A stretch of 64,000 bases of DNA from Vesta saturnalis (taxonomy: Eukaryota; Arthropoda; Insecta; Coleoptera; Lampyridae). Below the pieces are notes generated by a model. It had not been told where the DNA came from and searched no databases. It was given only the letters and a program-made list of their open reading frames with translations. Of the stretch, positions 23,071 to 33,745 are shown piece by piece. The first letter of the stretch is position 1. Every line of letters starts with the position of its first letter. The position numbers and the translations under genes are program-made. The stretch covers positions 447,501 to 511,500 of the forward strand of contig JARFJB010000821.1 of NCBI GenBank assembly GCA_036346205.1, in the 5' to 3' direction.

Positions 23071-23134
23071 ATATAAAAAAGTGAAAGGTGCTACTGTAGT
23101 AGAGTAAATGTGGTTAAGGTGTCCCCTTTCTACT

Positions 23135-23140
23135 GGAGAT
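23135..23140. repeat. target-site duplication GGAGAT (right copy)
   Basis: Matches 18070-18075 exactly, immediately outside the CTACT end of the foldback element. Confidence 0.75.
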
Positions 23141-23248
23141 TTTAACAAGCGAATGAAAATTGTCCCAATTTTTTTCTTTTTATTTTGCGTTTGTGTGTGA
23201 TGAACGGGTCACTATTTATTAAAAGAAAATGGAAAATATCTCCATTGG

Positions 23249-23467
23249 TTAGTAATCTGCTTGCTTACATGCTTCTTGGGCTTCCTCACTCAATTTCCCG
23301 ATAGGTAGCTGAGCCGAAGGTATTATCTCGGGGCCATGTATAAGATATTTGTGCATGGTTGGCGGCATGTGGTACAAAATACCTGGTAGTGTCGTAAACA
23401 AAGAGCCACATCCACAGCTATCATAACCACTAGCCACAACTATCATTATTATATGATACGTCAACAT
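23249..23467 (-). pseudogene. Transib/RAG1-like transposase fragment, copy 1
   Basis: On the minus strand the frame contains MPPTMHKYLIHGPEIIPSAQ and LPIGKLSEEAQEACKQAD, then a stop. The pattern HK-LIHG..I, LPIG-LSEEA-EA is a conserved block in a large insect transposon family. I place it tentatively with Transib because RAG1 has a similar arrangement (K-LAHVPEII, then ASEGNESGN) around its last catalytic Glu; here the candidate Glu lies in LSEEAQEA. The N-terminal half is absent. The copy has lost about 15 bp relative to copy 2. Confidence 0.45.
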
Positions 23468-23884
23468 TTGTTATTATTACTGACAATTCTGCATACCTAT
23501 AAAATCTCCTTACAGTATTTCCGTCGTTGGTATTCCCGAATCCTGGCGTAGAAGTATCAACAATAATTTATATTTTTCTCTAAACTCTTTCTGAAGCCTA
23601 GCTTAATTTGCAGTCACATTTTCCTTGTCGCTTCCTCGCGCTTGCCTTTTTTTTATTGGCAATTTATACGCAAGATGTAACAAGTATTCGAATATGCGAA
23701 TCCATCCATGCAATACTGATACAAGTCGGTTTTGACACTTCTGCCGATCATTTCGTCAATATTGTTAAATTTTCTTCAGTGTCACCTTCATCACCAGCCA
23801 CTTGCACATTAAGAGATTAGAGAATGGCTTCCTTCGGAAATTGTCCCAATTTTTTTCTTTTTATTTTGCGTTTGTGCGTGATGA

Positions 23885-24109
23885 ACGGGTCACTATTTAT
23901 TAAAATAAAGTGGAAAGTATCTCCATTGGTTTGTAATCTGCTTGCTTGCATGCTTCTTGGGCTTCCTCACTCAATTGCCCGGTAGGTAGCTGGGCCGCAG
24001 CTATTATCTCGGGACCATGTATAAGATATTTGTACATGGTTGACGGCATGTGGTACCAAGGATAGAGTTGTACAAAATACCTGGTAGTGTCGTAAACAAA
24101 GAGCCACAT
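23885..24109 (-). pseudogene. Transib/RAG1-like transposase fragment, copy 2
   Basis: The frame reads YPWYHMPSTMYKYLIHGPEI, then LPTGQLSEEAQEACKQADYK and PMEILSTLF before a stop. It is the longer of the two tandem copies and retains the residues (LYPWYHMP) expected before the K-LIHG block. The LSEEAQEA motif holds the candidate last acidic residue. Assignment to Transib is by pattern only. The matching upstream half is at 24451-24639 on the same strand. Confidence 0.45.
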
Positions 24110-24450
24110 CCACAGCTATCATAACTACTAGCCACAACTATCATTATTATATGATACATCAACATTTGTTATTATTACTGACAATTCTGCATACCTATAA
24201 AATCTCCTTGCAGTATTTCCGTCGCTGGTATTCCCGAATCCTGGCGTAGGAGTATCAACAATAATTTATATTTTTCTCTAAACTCTTTCTGAAACCTAGC
24301 TTTATTTGCAGCCACATTTTCCTTGTCGCTTCCTCGCCCCTGCCATTTTTTTTTATTGGCAATTTATACGCAAGATGTAACAAGTATTCGAACATGCGAA
24401 TCCATCCATGCAATACTGATACAAGTAGTCGGTTTTGACCCTTCTGCCGA

Positions 24451-24639
24451 TCATTTCGTCACTATTGTTAAATGATTTGTTGCACCACATATAAAACAAT
24501 TCAGAGTGGACGATATATCAGTAAGCGCGTTGCAGATTTTTCCATCTACCATTGTAAATATGAATCTATGGCTTACTTCCACATTTTTATCTTGAACTCT
24601 TATCCAGGAATTTCGAATATTTTTTATTTCATTATCCAC
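24451..24639 (-). pseudogene. upstream zinc-ribbon part of the same transposase family
   Basis: The frame includes VSHRFIFTMVDGKICNALTD, followed by SSTLNCFICGATNHL. The phrase TMVDGK-CNALTD..ST..C-ICGAT is the segment that lies upstream of the K-LIHG block in intact insect copies, with a CxxC likely to bind zinc. Strand and order fit one decayed transposase running from 24639 down to 17991, interrupted by its own tandem duplication and by the foldback element. Confidence 0.5.
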
Positions 24640-25548
24640 TCTTCTGCATTTTAAAAAAAGGAAACATTAAAGTATTCTAAAAATTACAGCAACAGCTGCG
24701 TTAGGCAGGAACATTATCAAATAGCTTGCTATTTCAAAGAAAACGAAAAGAAGTACTTATTTTATGACAGACCCTTTAACATAATATACATGACTTAATC
24801 TTTGGTTGTTCACTACTGCAGATATGTATGAATGTTACTGCTTTCCTGAATACGGATCCTCCATAATTTATTTTTGGATTAATATCTTAAACTACAGAAA
24901 ATCACTGCACTTAACTAGTAGTTGCTTGCAAATATCAACGCACTATATTGACTCCTCGAATAATTGCGTAACAAGTGAAGTGCGTTGAATGGCTTGAGAG
25001 AGGGAATTGAGGGACGGAACAACGTGCACGGTAATGTTTACTATGTAAATAACGTAAAATACACAATAAATTTGGAGGCCTCGACAACTCGTACTCGAAA
25101 CACCCACTTTCTGGCCTTGTAATACAAATAACTATTGTATTAATCTCTTCTGTACTAGAAAATAGAAATAAAACATTAAAGGATTTTCTTCTAAATATCC
25201 AAAATTTAGTAGACTTCAATTGCAATACTTAATACTGAACAAATTTGAGTGTTTATTCTTGATCTGTTGCGTTCAACTTAAGAAAAAAATAATTAAGAAT
25301 ACTAAAATGTTCCGTATTCATTAGAAAATAAATACATTTACACACATTTTTGAATAAGAATAACATAATTCAAGTCGTATTCGTATTTTCCGATGATAAA
25401 ATATAAGTATTATTTTATTAAAGTAATATACAATTAAAGGTTAATTAAAAGAAATAGACATTGTCGAACAATTGTTATTGTATCTAGATTTAAATATTTC
25501 ACTCACATTCAATTAAAATAAATAACCTATTTTACACTCAATGTTCAT
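24640..25548. other. no feature recognised
   Basis: AT-rich DNA. Small open frames on both strands lack any resemblance I can support. Confidence 0.45.
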
Positions 25549-25601
25549 AACTCCCTAGGGAGTTATAGTAGGGAATTATAGATCTATAACTCCCTCTAAT
25601 G
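25549..25601. repeat. two adjacent short palindromes
   Basis: ATAACTCCCTAGGGAGTTAT is a perfect 20-bp palindrome. It is followed at once by a second near-palindrome centred on ATAGATCTAT with AGGGA/TCCCT ends. The two share the ACTCCCT word, so this may be a small duplicated hairpin or a transposon end. Confidence 0.7.
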
Positions 25602-25849
25602 TGTTTTTCAGTTGATATATCCATGGTAACAATGCCTACTTAGTTTTTAAACGTTCGTTTAATTTGAATAACCAACAAAATTTCGGTTACATATTTCATT
25701 TATAATGAAATAAAATTATTTATCTTATATATGTTAATAACCTTGGGCAACTTACAATCCCTCGGGACTAACGCCCCCCGAGATTACAATCTGTTGCTCT
25801 CGGTAATAAACACTCTCATAACTGCCTTGATATATAAATAACTATTAAT

Positions 25850-26540
25850 GTCACCACTGTTTGAAATATAAATCCATGTGTTAAATATCTATTTCTTAAC
25901 GCGTTTCAATATTTGTATCATTATCAAGTTCATATAAGTAAAACAATAACAAGTAGTTATGGTAACAAATCATTAAGGTATAACAGCAAGCTTGATATAA
26001 ACTATAATTCTATATTTAAAATATCGGTTTAATTTCGGTCTCTAAGATCAACCTGTTCGATCATTAACGGTACTGTTTATCTTTATAAATTTCGAATGCT
26101 TTCAAAACATTTAATTTGCCTTTTATTGCGAAAATAAAAAAATTTATATTATTTTGTGAAATCATACGGTGATTACTTACTAATAAATCTTTGGTATAAT
26201 TTGATTTCCCTGTGGGTTTACATTTGTAACATGTAATGTGTTGTTTGTACCTCATATCAAAGTTCCTAGGTGTTTGATCAATATAAACAAAATTACGAAA
26301 TGTGCGTTTCAATTTATAAACACCCGATTTCAAAATGTCATTAGTCGAACCTTTGACATTAAATAAACTTTTAAGGATATTGGTATTAGTTTTAAAGCTA
26401 CATTGTATTTTTTGTACTTTTGTAATACGTGAGCTGCTTTTTCTGTTTCTTCAAAACATGAAATTTGTTTTCATTCGGTTCTATGTTAACCGGGTAAATG
26501 TTTTTGATAGATAATTTGTGCGTACTCTTTATTTTTAACT
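25850..26540 (-). mobile_element. Penelope-like retroelement, 3' part
   Basis: On the minus strand a GIY-YIG endonuclease fragment (26333-26064) is preceded by a short stretch (about 26395-26335) reading NTNILKSLFNVKGSTNDILK, as between the reverse transcriptase and endonuclease of Penelope-like elements. Downstream, near 25935-25900, comes GATACAAATATTGAAACGCG, a 3' non-coding motif often seen in this class. The reverse transcriptase core is not present in readable form. The right limit is approximate. Confidence 0.7.
26064..26333 (-). pseudogene. GIY-YIG endonuclease domain of a Penelope-like element
   Basis: The domain nicks target DNA during Penelope retrotransposition. The fragment opens with SGVYKLKRTFRNFVYIDQTP, where GVY is the GIY half and VYIDQT stands for the usual YIGQT; the Gly-to-Asp change probably kills it. 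RNFDMRYKQH follows, matching the conserved Arg and His region, and then a segment ending LNVLKAFEIYK that carries the late Glu. The Cys motif between the halves of the GIY-YIG box (often CNC) is missing. It is one open frame, so decay is modest. Confidence 0.75.
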
Positions 26541-26730
26541 AACAAAATATCAAACTTGGCGAAATTGGACAATCCATAGGTAAACCATTTTATTATAAAT
26601 AAATATTATTGGATGTAAAATTGTAAAATAGTTTTGATTAACACAGAGATCAATTAATTGAATTGACTCTCATCCTTGTAGTTAATTCAACATTATTTAA
26701 TATTTTAATACTTTAGAAAACACACTAGCA
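26541..26730. other. no feature recognised
   Basis: AT-rich spacer between the Penelope relic and the hAT terminus; it may contain decayed reverse transcriptase sequence. Confidence 0.4.
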
Positions 26731-26989
26731 CAGCGATTCTCAACCTGTGGGGCGCGCGATAACTCTCAATAGGGAGCGCGAGCACATAAAAAAAAATAAG
26801 GAAAAACATTAAATTTACTAAAAGAAAAGCAAAATAAAATACATTCCGACATAATAAAAAATAAAATACGTTTACACTGATGTAATACACTTATAAATAG
26901 GATTGTATCAGTTAAATGTATTTAATAATTAACTTATCAAACTAAATTAAAAACAAGTTTAAATTTTATGACTTTGGGCCTGTTTTGCA

Positions 26990-27320
26990 GAGCAAAGTTT
27001 TTCGAAAGAAGGTTTAATGTTAGAAATTGACACTCTGAGTTCTTTTTCTATGTTTAGCTGAGATCTGTATCTTATACCATAGAAAATCCGGTTTCGCAAA
27101 GGTAGGATATTGAAAATGGTAATAGTATACGAAAGGCTCTTGTTTTCCGTGCAGAAAACTCATCATTCACACCTGTCCAAAATTCAAAGAGTGACTTATT
27201 ACTAAATTGTCTTTTGATTTCGCCACTTGCCGTGAAGTCTATGAAGGTTTCGGTTTCGGCAGTTGAGAGATCTTCAGGAGTATTTTGAGATGGGTCCCTA
27301 ACCCACTCTTAACATGCTAC
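26990..27320 (-). pseudogene. hAT transposase C-terminal dimerisation region
   Basis: Reading the minus strand gives DPSQNTPEDLST, FEFWTGVNDEFSARKT and then LLPFSISYLCETGFSM. The last phrase is the hAT C-terminal dimerisation signature (LLPF-TTYLCE-GFS), and its Glu is the final catalytic residue of the family. Stops interrupt the following lines. It continues the transposase that begins at 30286; the missing middle lies on either side of, or was lost around, the insertion at 27782-29426. Confidence 0.65.
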
Positions 27321-27781
27321 CCAGTTGACGTCAGCAAGAAAACACTATTTAAAATTCTTTTCCAGCATGGCTAAATGCTTTTCAATGGTTACAAAAACAA
27401 CTTTCACACGTTGTTCTTCAACCTTGTAAGTTTTAACACATTCATCCAATTTGAAACATTTCTAGGTTTGTTTGTTTAAATTTCTGTAAATTAATTTTCT
27501 ACAAAAGCCTTAACTTTATCACTGTATCCAACATATGTGTTTGTTCCTGAGTTGAAGATTCAAATTTAATTTCCAAAAGTCGACCAAGTAGCTCAATTTC
27601 ATAAAAAAACATCTCGAAAATTTTCTGTTTCCGGTCGGTTTTCCTTTAGAAAATGGCGATTTCTCTTTAATTCATAAATTGCAAAATATTACGTGATAAC
27701 CATCTTGTTAAAAAACAGTAACGCTACTGAATGTCTTTTCAAAGTGCAGAAAGATTCTTGATTTTAGATCTATTTTTTATA

Positions 27782-29426
27782 CACTGTCTCTTGAATTTCT
27801 GGACCTAGGGAATTCCCATGTTAAAATAAACTATTGTAAATATTGGCTCCCCTAATTATTTTACAGTAAAATGTCAAATGAAACTTCTTAAGGAAAAAGG
27901 CTCTTTTATGTTACAATTGCATTTACATTTGGTTCATGTTTTCGAGAAATTTAGGAAAACTTAAGGGTTTTTTCGTAACTGGTCAAGGTTCATTTAGACA
28001 GACAATGCTAACAATAATTATTAATTGTCATTGTAAATCATTCATTGTTCAAAACAATTCATTCATCATTAAAACTTTTTTTTAACTTTTAAAGAAAAAT
28101 TTGTTTATAAAATGAATTATTACACCATTGAAGAAAAAGTAAATTTATTGAATGGCATTACTCTGGCAATTCACTTAGAAATATGATTTGTACTGGCTAG
28201 TTATCAAAACCGGCAAATTCCAAGTGCAGAAACAATTTAAAAATTATCAACTTATTCAAATCTACCGGTAACGTTAATAAGCCATGTAATTGTCAAGATA
28301 TTCCTGGGGCAAAATGACAGAGATTTGGATGTGTTACTTAATGTTGGAAGATAAGAATAAAAGTGTGAGACAAATTGTTTAGAATATCTCACAGTTCCAT
28401 ATTTTTTGAAGCGACAAACTCCAGTGTTCAAGTCTTTCAAGTATTTGCAGCAGGATTTTTGATGAAATGGAGTTCTGCGAAAGATTAGAGGTTATCAAAC
28501 ATGGATAGAAACTTTCTAAGTCGTATTTTATTCACCGACGAATGTTCTTTTTCAACTGATGGTATTCATAACCGCCAAAATTTTCGTTACTGGAATACTG
28601 AAAATTTGCATTTATCAATAAAATAGAAGTCAATATCGCAACACAATTTGTATGGATTGGCATACTGGGCCATAGATTAATAGGTCCTTTCTTTTTGATG
28701 GTACGTTAGGGCGTTATCTTCAGCTGCTTCAGGAAGAAATTCCCGCCTGTTAGACTTGAACCTGGAGGAAGACATTTGGTACCAGCACGATGGGTGTCCA
28801 GCACACAATAGTGTAATCGTACGTGAGTTTCTAGACTTCACGTTTTTTGGATAGTCGAGGTGGTACCATAAACTGGCCAGTACGCTCCCCAAATTTGGCT
28901 CCTGTGACTTTTTCCCTTTTTAAAAACAAATTATACAACAGTGAAAACTGGTTTAACAGTCTGATTTAAAAAACAATCTTAGCAAACAGCCACGAAGTCC
29001 CAGTGCATGCTCGCAAACGTTCGCGAGGTTCTATGATTGACTTGGATATTGTTTAGCTGCAAACGGAGATTTATTTGAACACTTGATCAAATAGTAGAAA
29101 TGATGATTTTTTGTTATTTATTTTCCAATTTTCATAATTAATTTGTTTATTTAGAATATCATCTTCCTGTTTATAACAGACTATTTTATTTGTGCTCCTT
29201 AGTATTTATCCTGACCTTACATTTATAACGTTACCGGTTACGAAAAAGCCCTAAAGTTTTTCCTAATTTTCCGAAAACGGATGAACCAAATGTAAATGCA
29301 ATTGTAAATAAAACCTTTTTCCTTAAGGTTTACTTTGACATTTTACTGTAAAATAATTAGAGAATATTTACAATAGTTTATTTTAACATGAGAATTCCTA
29401 TGTCCAGAAATTCAAGAGACACAATG
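27782..29426 (+). mobile_element. mariner-like element inserted in the hAT relic
   Basis: Left end TA-CACTGTCTCTTGAATTTC and right end in reverse TA-CATTGTGTCTCTTGAATT begin inverted arms of about 215 bp. They include CATGTTAAAATAAACTATTG and ACATTTGGTTCAT blocks. TA stands on both outer sides as target duplication. The termini differ from the CAGGGTG type seen elsewhere here, marking a separate subfamily. It lies between two parts of one hAT transposase, so it is the younger insertion. Confidence 0.88.
28111..29094 (+). pseudogene. mariner-like transposase, decayed
   Basis: The N-terminus reads NYYTIEEKVNLLNG and, in shifting frames, a helix-turn-helix region. The catalytic domain starts RILFTDECSFSTDGIHNR (first Asp), then DIWYQHDGCPAHN (second Asp). 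The third motif reads NWPVRSPNLAP, where Asn replaces the catalytic Asp of SPDL. The end is ANGDLFEHLIK and a stop, matching the FEHLL ending of the family. Several frameshifts and stops separate the parts. The Asn substitution alone would inactivate the enzyme. Confidence 0.8.
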
Positions 29427-30286
29427 TATAATTTACTACGGTTATAAGCGTCGTTAATACAATATTCAGACCAAGACTCATTCCTTTGGAATCCAGAGCT
29501 TCTCTGAGGATCATACAATGTGTCCAGGCACACTGTGGAGATTTTTGTTTCACAAGTGCTTGTATACTTTGGAATCTTCCAGACATTGTACGAACACCAT
29601 CTGTGTTTTTCCATTATATGCTTGCCTCGTTTACAAAATTATAAGATAGCAAATAATCCAAGTGCCGTTGCATTGAGTTGTATTGGTTTGCAAAAAAGTA
29701 GTTCTTCTACTGCTGACATGCCATCACAAAATATCAAAGCTGATGCTGTACATCTTCAGCTATATCACCAATTCGACGGGCAACAGTATCATTTGATAGA
29801 GGTATGGACTGCAATTGTTTGGCAAAATTATCTCCAAACATAATTTCTCCAATCTCAATTGCAGCTGGTAGAATAAGTTCTTCACCAATGGTGTGAGGCT
29901 TTTTACATCTGGCTATTTTATATGAAACTTTGTAAGAGACAAATAAAGCTTTTTCATTCACAAAGTTTTTTTAAAAAAAATTGCTTTTCATATGATTTCA
30001 ATTTTAATTCGAAGAATTTTCGGGGTTTGTTAACGTACTCACTATGAAGCGTTTCCAAATGTCGTTTAAGTTTATTAGGTTTCATGCGGTCTGCTACTAA
30101 AATCTTTGAGCAAATTACACACAGGGGTCTTTTTTCTTCATTTACTTTGGTGCTGGTAAACCCTAAATGTAAGTATTCTTGGGAATATTTTCTTGATTTT
30201 ATCTTCGGAACCACGCTTGTCTGTGCACTTGTTGATGCTTCACTATCGTCTACTGCTTGCTTACGCCCACTTAAAAATTTATCCAT
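29427..30286 (-). pseudogene. hAT transposase N-terminal half, BED zinc finger
   Basis: The frame starts MDKFLSGRKQAV and holds a BED-type finger: PLCVICSKILVADRMKPNKL, then RHLETLHSEY, giving the C-x2-C and H-x4-H ligands. This finger binds the transposon ends. A frameshift near 29960 leads to the next block (29961-29734), with MNEKALFVSYKVSYKIARCK, IGEELILPA and LSNDTVARRIGDIAEDV, typical of ZBED5/SCAND3-like hAT proteins. Further decayed frames run to 29427, where the mariner-like element begins. The first catalytic Asp region is not cleanly readable. Confidence 0.8.
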
Positions 30287-30300
30287 GATTCTGTATTGCT

Positions 30301-30806
30301 ACTGGAATACCGTGATTGCAGTTAATACGTAAATTCCAACATACACATTCGCGATAGAAGGATCGACTCGACTACAGGACTCGACTGATACTGGCTGGAA
30401 TTGAACGAGGTGCAGCATTTATACACGCTGCGTCGCGGTCGCGCAGACGTTCCAGAGTGTTCGAGACAAGTCGGAACTTTTTGTGAAGCTGCGAGAACGT
30501 CCGATATGGGTCAAAAGTAAATACACTATAATCGTATGCCTGTGATTGTGATTACGTTATTATGTGTTTCACTGAAACCGCACTAGTTTCAAGTATATCA
30601 AATTCAGAACTGTTTCCTAAAAACTATAACGTGTTTCGTAATGATCGCGATTATAAGACTAGAGATTGAACATGGGGTGGTGGAACAATGATTGCTATAA
30701 AAACAATATTCCTTGTTCATTTATCGATTTGTGTAGTATAAGTAATGTTATTTACAGCGTAGGTATTTCGGCATGTAAATACCTATTGGATGTTTAACTT
30801 TATTAG

Positions 30807-30812
<6 letters not shown>
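30301..30812. other. no gene recognised; GC-richer block near 30.4 kb
   Basis: The block at 30400-30500 (CGCTGCGTCGCGGTCGCGCA and following) is unusually GC-rich for this window. It sits just upstream of the hAT start codon on that strand, so it may be remnant promoter or terminal sequence of the hAT element. The remainder is AT-rich with no feature. Confidence 0.4.
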
Positions 30813-30868
<56 letters not shown>

Positions 30869-30894
30869 TGTATATATATATATATATATATATT
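30813..30894. repeat. (TA)n microsatellite with one interruption
   Basis: Two TA runs are separated by TTTTGTG. The second run borders the left end of the next hAT element. Confidence 0.95.
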
Positions 30895-31050
30895 AAGTGT
30901 TTAGGATCTAGATCAAAGTGATCTAGATCCACTAAACATCTATGATCTGGATCTAGATACTTTGCTCTGCTAGGATCTAGTATCTGGATCTAGATCACAT
31001 TTTTCAGATCTTTAGTACTTGAATCCAAAGATCCATTAGAATATTTTAAA
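30895..31050. promoter_or_regulatory. left subterminal GATC-word cluster of the hAT
   Basis: At least seven copies of GGATCTAGATC or near variants (TGATCTAGATCC, CTGGATCTAGATAC, AAGATCCATT) occur in both orientations within 155 bp. The core TCTAGA/GATC is palindromic. The cluster ends before the first coding exon. Confidence 0.7.
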
Positions 31051-31477
31051 AGGTATTTTAAGGGTATTTTGTGAAATTTTAACTGGCTTGAGGCAACAGA
31101 GCTTTATATTTAAAAATACATCCGTTACGACCGTTACATCCGTACCCCACAGAGATACATACACATTTACAAATTACCTACTGCCTGAGGCATGTTAAAT
31201 TCGAAATAACCAATAATAGAACTATTCATTTTTTTATTTCCGTCGGTTGTTTTGTTTCCCAAAGTTACAAAGGCAGGTAATGACAGCTAAGTGCTAATCT
31301 AATGACAATGGGGTCATCCATCCATTAAAGTAGGTACTTAAGTTAAGTGGAACTGGAATTCCCTGTTGCTAATTTAATCGAACAAAAGGAGGTATAGAAA
31401 AACAACAATCTTCTCTTCAGTTCTTAAGAATACGACTTTAAGTAAAGCACATTTGTTAATTGTTAGTTAGATCAACA

Positions 31478-33745
31478 ATGAGTGACGAGGCTGAATTAAT
31501 GGAAGTTCCTCTAATCTTAAGCGGTAAATTTTATAAAATTTTATCAAAATGTGACAACAAGATAGTGACCCAGTGTCTAAGTTGTCCCGCACAAATACAA
31601 GGTCTTGTGACTTCAACAGGAAATTTTATTCGGCATATGAAGGTATGTATTAATATAGTTTTTGGCAGAAATTTAGTATCATATATTGGATTCTTACGAA
31701 ATACATCATCTGATATATCAAAACGTGATTTGTAGACTTAATTTTTCTTATTAAATTCTATATGAATTACGTAAAGTATTTTTGTTGCAAAATGCTTAGT
31801 TTTCGTTTAAAAGAACGTTTACAAAGGTTGAGATTTATTTCTTAAAGTCCCTAATGCATCAAAAACTTTTTAAATGTTTATGATACCTGTATTCAAAAAG
31901 ATGGGATTCAGTCGCTTTCAAAATTGGTGTTATCTAAATTTTGACTGAAACTTGAAGTGACTTCAATCTGAATTTTATAAATTAACATACACTTTCTCCT
32001 TTTTTCTAGAGATAGCATCCAGTAACATTTAGCAAATTCGATGCAGAAAAGACAACAAAAAAAGTAAAACCGAAATTTTATCAATGAAGAATTTCAACAA
32101 GACTAACATTTTCAACGATCTACCAGTTCTACCACAAAGAACTCGGTTAACAAACTCGTCTTAGATTACGTAATTGAAGAGATGAGGCCTATTTGTACAG
32201 TCGAAAACCCGCATTTATTAGGTTAGTAGAAGGACTTTCTGGCAAAAACCTTGTGACCGAAAAACGCTCAAGAGTAAATTAGAAAAGAGAAATCAGCAGT
32301 TATTGGTGCTGTAATAGAAGAATTAAATAAAACCAAATACGTCTGTACAACTGCAGATGTTTGGAGCACCAATAACAAAAGTTATCTTGGTATGACTGCA
32401 CACTTTATCGATAGTAATAGCTTCCAACGTAAATCTTTTTCATTAAGCTGTAGGCGATTTAAATTTGCACACATTTGACAGAATTGCGGAATTAATAAGT
32501 GAAATTCATAACGAATACAAATTAAATCTCGGTAAAATTTCAGGAACGGTAACAGATAACGCAAGCAACTTTAATAAAGCTTTTAACGTATTTACTGCTT
32601 CTACATGTAATAAGAGCAGCGATAGCGAATTAACAGAGTTGCAAAATCAAAATGATGTAGATGTTGAATCATTACCTGCTTTTGATACTGACAGTACTTA
32701 CGTGCTTTTGCCCGAACATTTTAAGTGTTGTTCGCATACACTCAGCCTTGTAATCACGATAGATGCAGCTAAGCATTTGAAAACATAAGGTATAAAAAAT
32801 GTACGATACTGTTTTGGGAAAGCTTATTCTTTATGGAATTTAGTGAGTAGGTCAACTAAGGCGTCGGATCAGTTAGAAAATGTTTGCGGTGTCAAATTGA
32901 AAGTTCCTTGTACTACTCGTTGGAATTCCATGTATGACGCATGTGTTGAACTAATTAATATTGAAGCAAAATTAAGTGATGTTTGTAAGTTATTAAAATT
33001 AGACGTGTTCCAACTGTCAGATTTTGTGTTTTTAAACGAATATATTTCTGTTACAAAACCTATAGCCGTTGCAATAGATATTTTACAAGATGAAAAAACT
33101 TGTCAGTTAGGTACTGTTTTGCCAACACTTTTCAAAATTAAAGCTAGCTTAGAAGCAATGACAAAACTGACATTTTGTTCTAAATTAAGAGAATGTTTAT
33201 TGAACGGCTTTACAAGACGTTTCTCTAATATAAAGGATATTAAAAATTCTAGTAGTCGACCATACCTGTTATCCACAATTTCTAACCCAAAATTTAAATT
33301 ATAGTGGTTAAAAATTACCCCTTTAAAATGAAACAGCATTCTGTCAAACGCAATTATTGTGTGAACTTAACAATTCCGGATTTCAAGAAAATCTTAATAA
33401 TTCAGAATCAGAAATTCAGTTCACACTTACTGAAAAAATCCTCTGCCACGGACGAATTCTTTGATTTTTAAAATAAATACTCAATCGCAAACAACATTTG
33501 ATTCAGAATGCACAAATTATTTTAAAGACACATGCACTAACTATGAGCAATTAAATATGTACCCTGCTATAAAAGAAATCTTTTTAAAATATAATTCTAT
33601 ACTTCCTTCATCTGCCCCCGTTGAAAGCATATTTAGTATGGGTGGACTAATGTTAACTCCTCGTATGAATAGATTAGGTGATGATATATTTGAGATGCTA
33701 TTAATTTTAAAACAAAATAAAATAAAATTAGATAATACAATGTAA
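31478..33745 (+). pseudogene. hAT transposase with BED finger, one intron, decayed
   Basis: Exon 1 (31478-31642) encodes MSDEAELMEVP and a BED finger, CLSCPAQIQGLVTSTGNFIRH. It ends at AAG before GTATGT. Exon 2 begins after TTTTTCTAG at 32010 with a TAG where a Lys codon is expected. Then follow KYVCTTADVWSTNNKSYLG (first Asp), GTVTDNASNFNKAFNVF (second Asp), VPCTTRWNSMYDACVELI, and at the end ILPSSAPVESIFSMGG (catalytic Glu in the dimerisation region) with RLGDDIFEMLLILKQNK. Several stops and frameshifts (near 32160, 32430, 32790, 33310) make it inactive. The catalytic residues themselves survive. Confidence 0.85.

Larger units (their letters stand above)
18076..23134. mobile_element. 5.06-kb foldback-like element with ~2-kb inverted arms
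   Basis: The ends are AGTAGAAAGGGGACACC and its exact reverse complement. The arms pair for about 2 kb: first a ~50-bp subterminal tandem repeat, then about 1 kb of unique AT-rich DNA, then an A/C-rich tract of ~400 bp, a unique block (GAATTAAGACTGGGATTTGG), and a CTCTCGTT-type polypyrimidine tract. A loop of roughly 0.7 kb joins them. A 6-bp target duplication flanks the element. No transposase is present. Very long TIRs with outer tandem repeats recall the Foldback/Galileo type of Drosophila, but I see no protein to confirm the superfamily. Confidence 0.85.
23157..24473. repeat. tandem duplication, unit ~680 bp, two copies
   Basis: Copy 1 (23157-23776 plus a 61-bp tail) and copy 2 (23838-24473) align almost throughout. 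Shared blocks include GCGTTTGTG-GTGATGAACG, GCTTCTTGGGCTTCCTCACT, ATACCTGGTAGTGTCGTAAA and GCATACCTATAAAATCTCCT. Copy 2 carries a short extra stretch near 24055-24070 that keeps its protein frame open. The tail of copy 1 repeats the sequence left of the foldback insertion. Each copy encodes part of the same transposase-like protein on the minus strand. Confidence 0.9.
26731..30300 (-). mobile_element. hAT transposon (ZBED5-like transposase), interrupted
   Basis: The left end CAGCGATTCTCAACCTGTGG followed by GGCGCGCG is a classical hAT terminus. A transposase relic runs on the minus strand from 30286 to about 26990. A mariner-like element (27782-29426) splits it. The right terminus is not recognisable, so the end given is the start of the coding part; promoter sequence must lie beyond. 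The eight bases left of the terminus read CACTAGCA, but I could not find the second copy of a target duplication. Confidence 0.75.
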
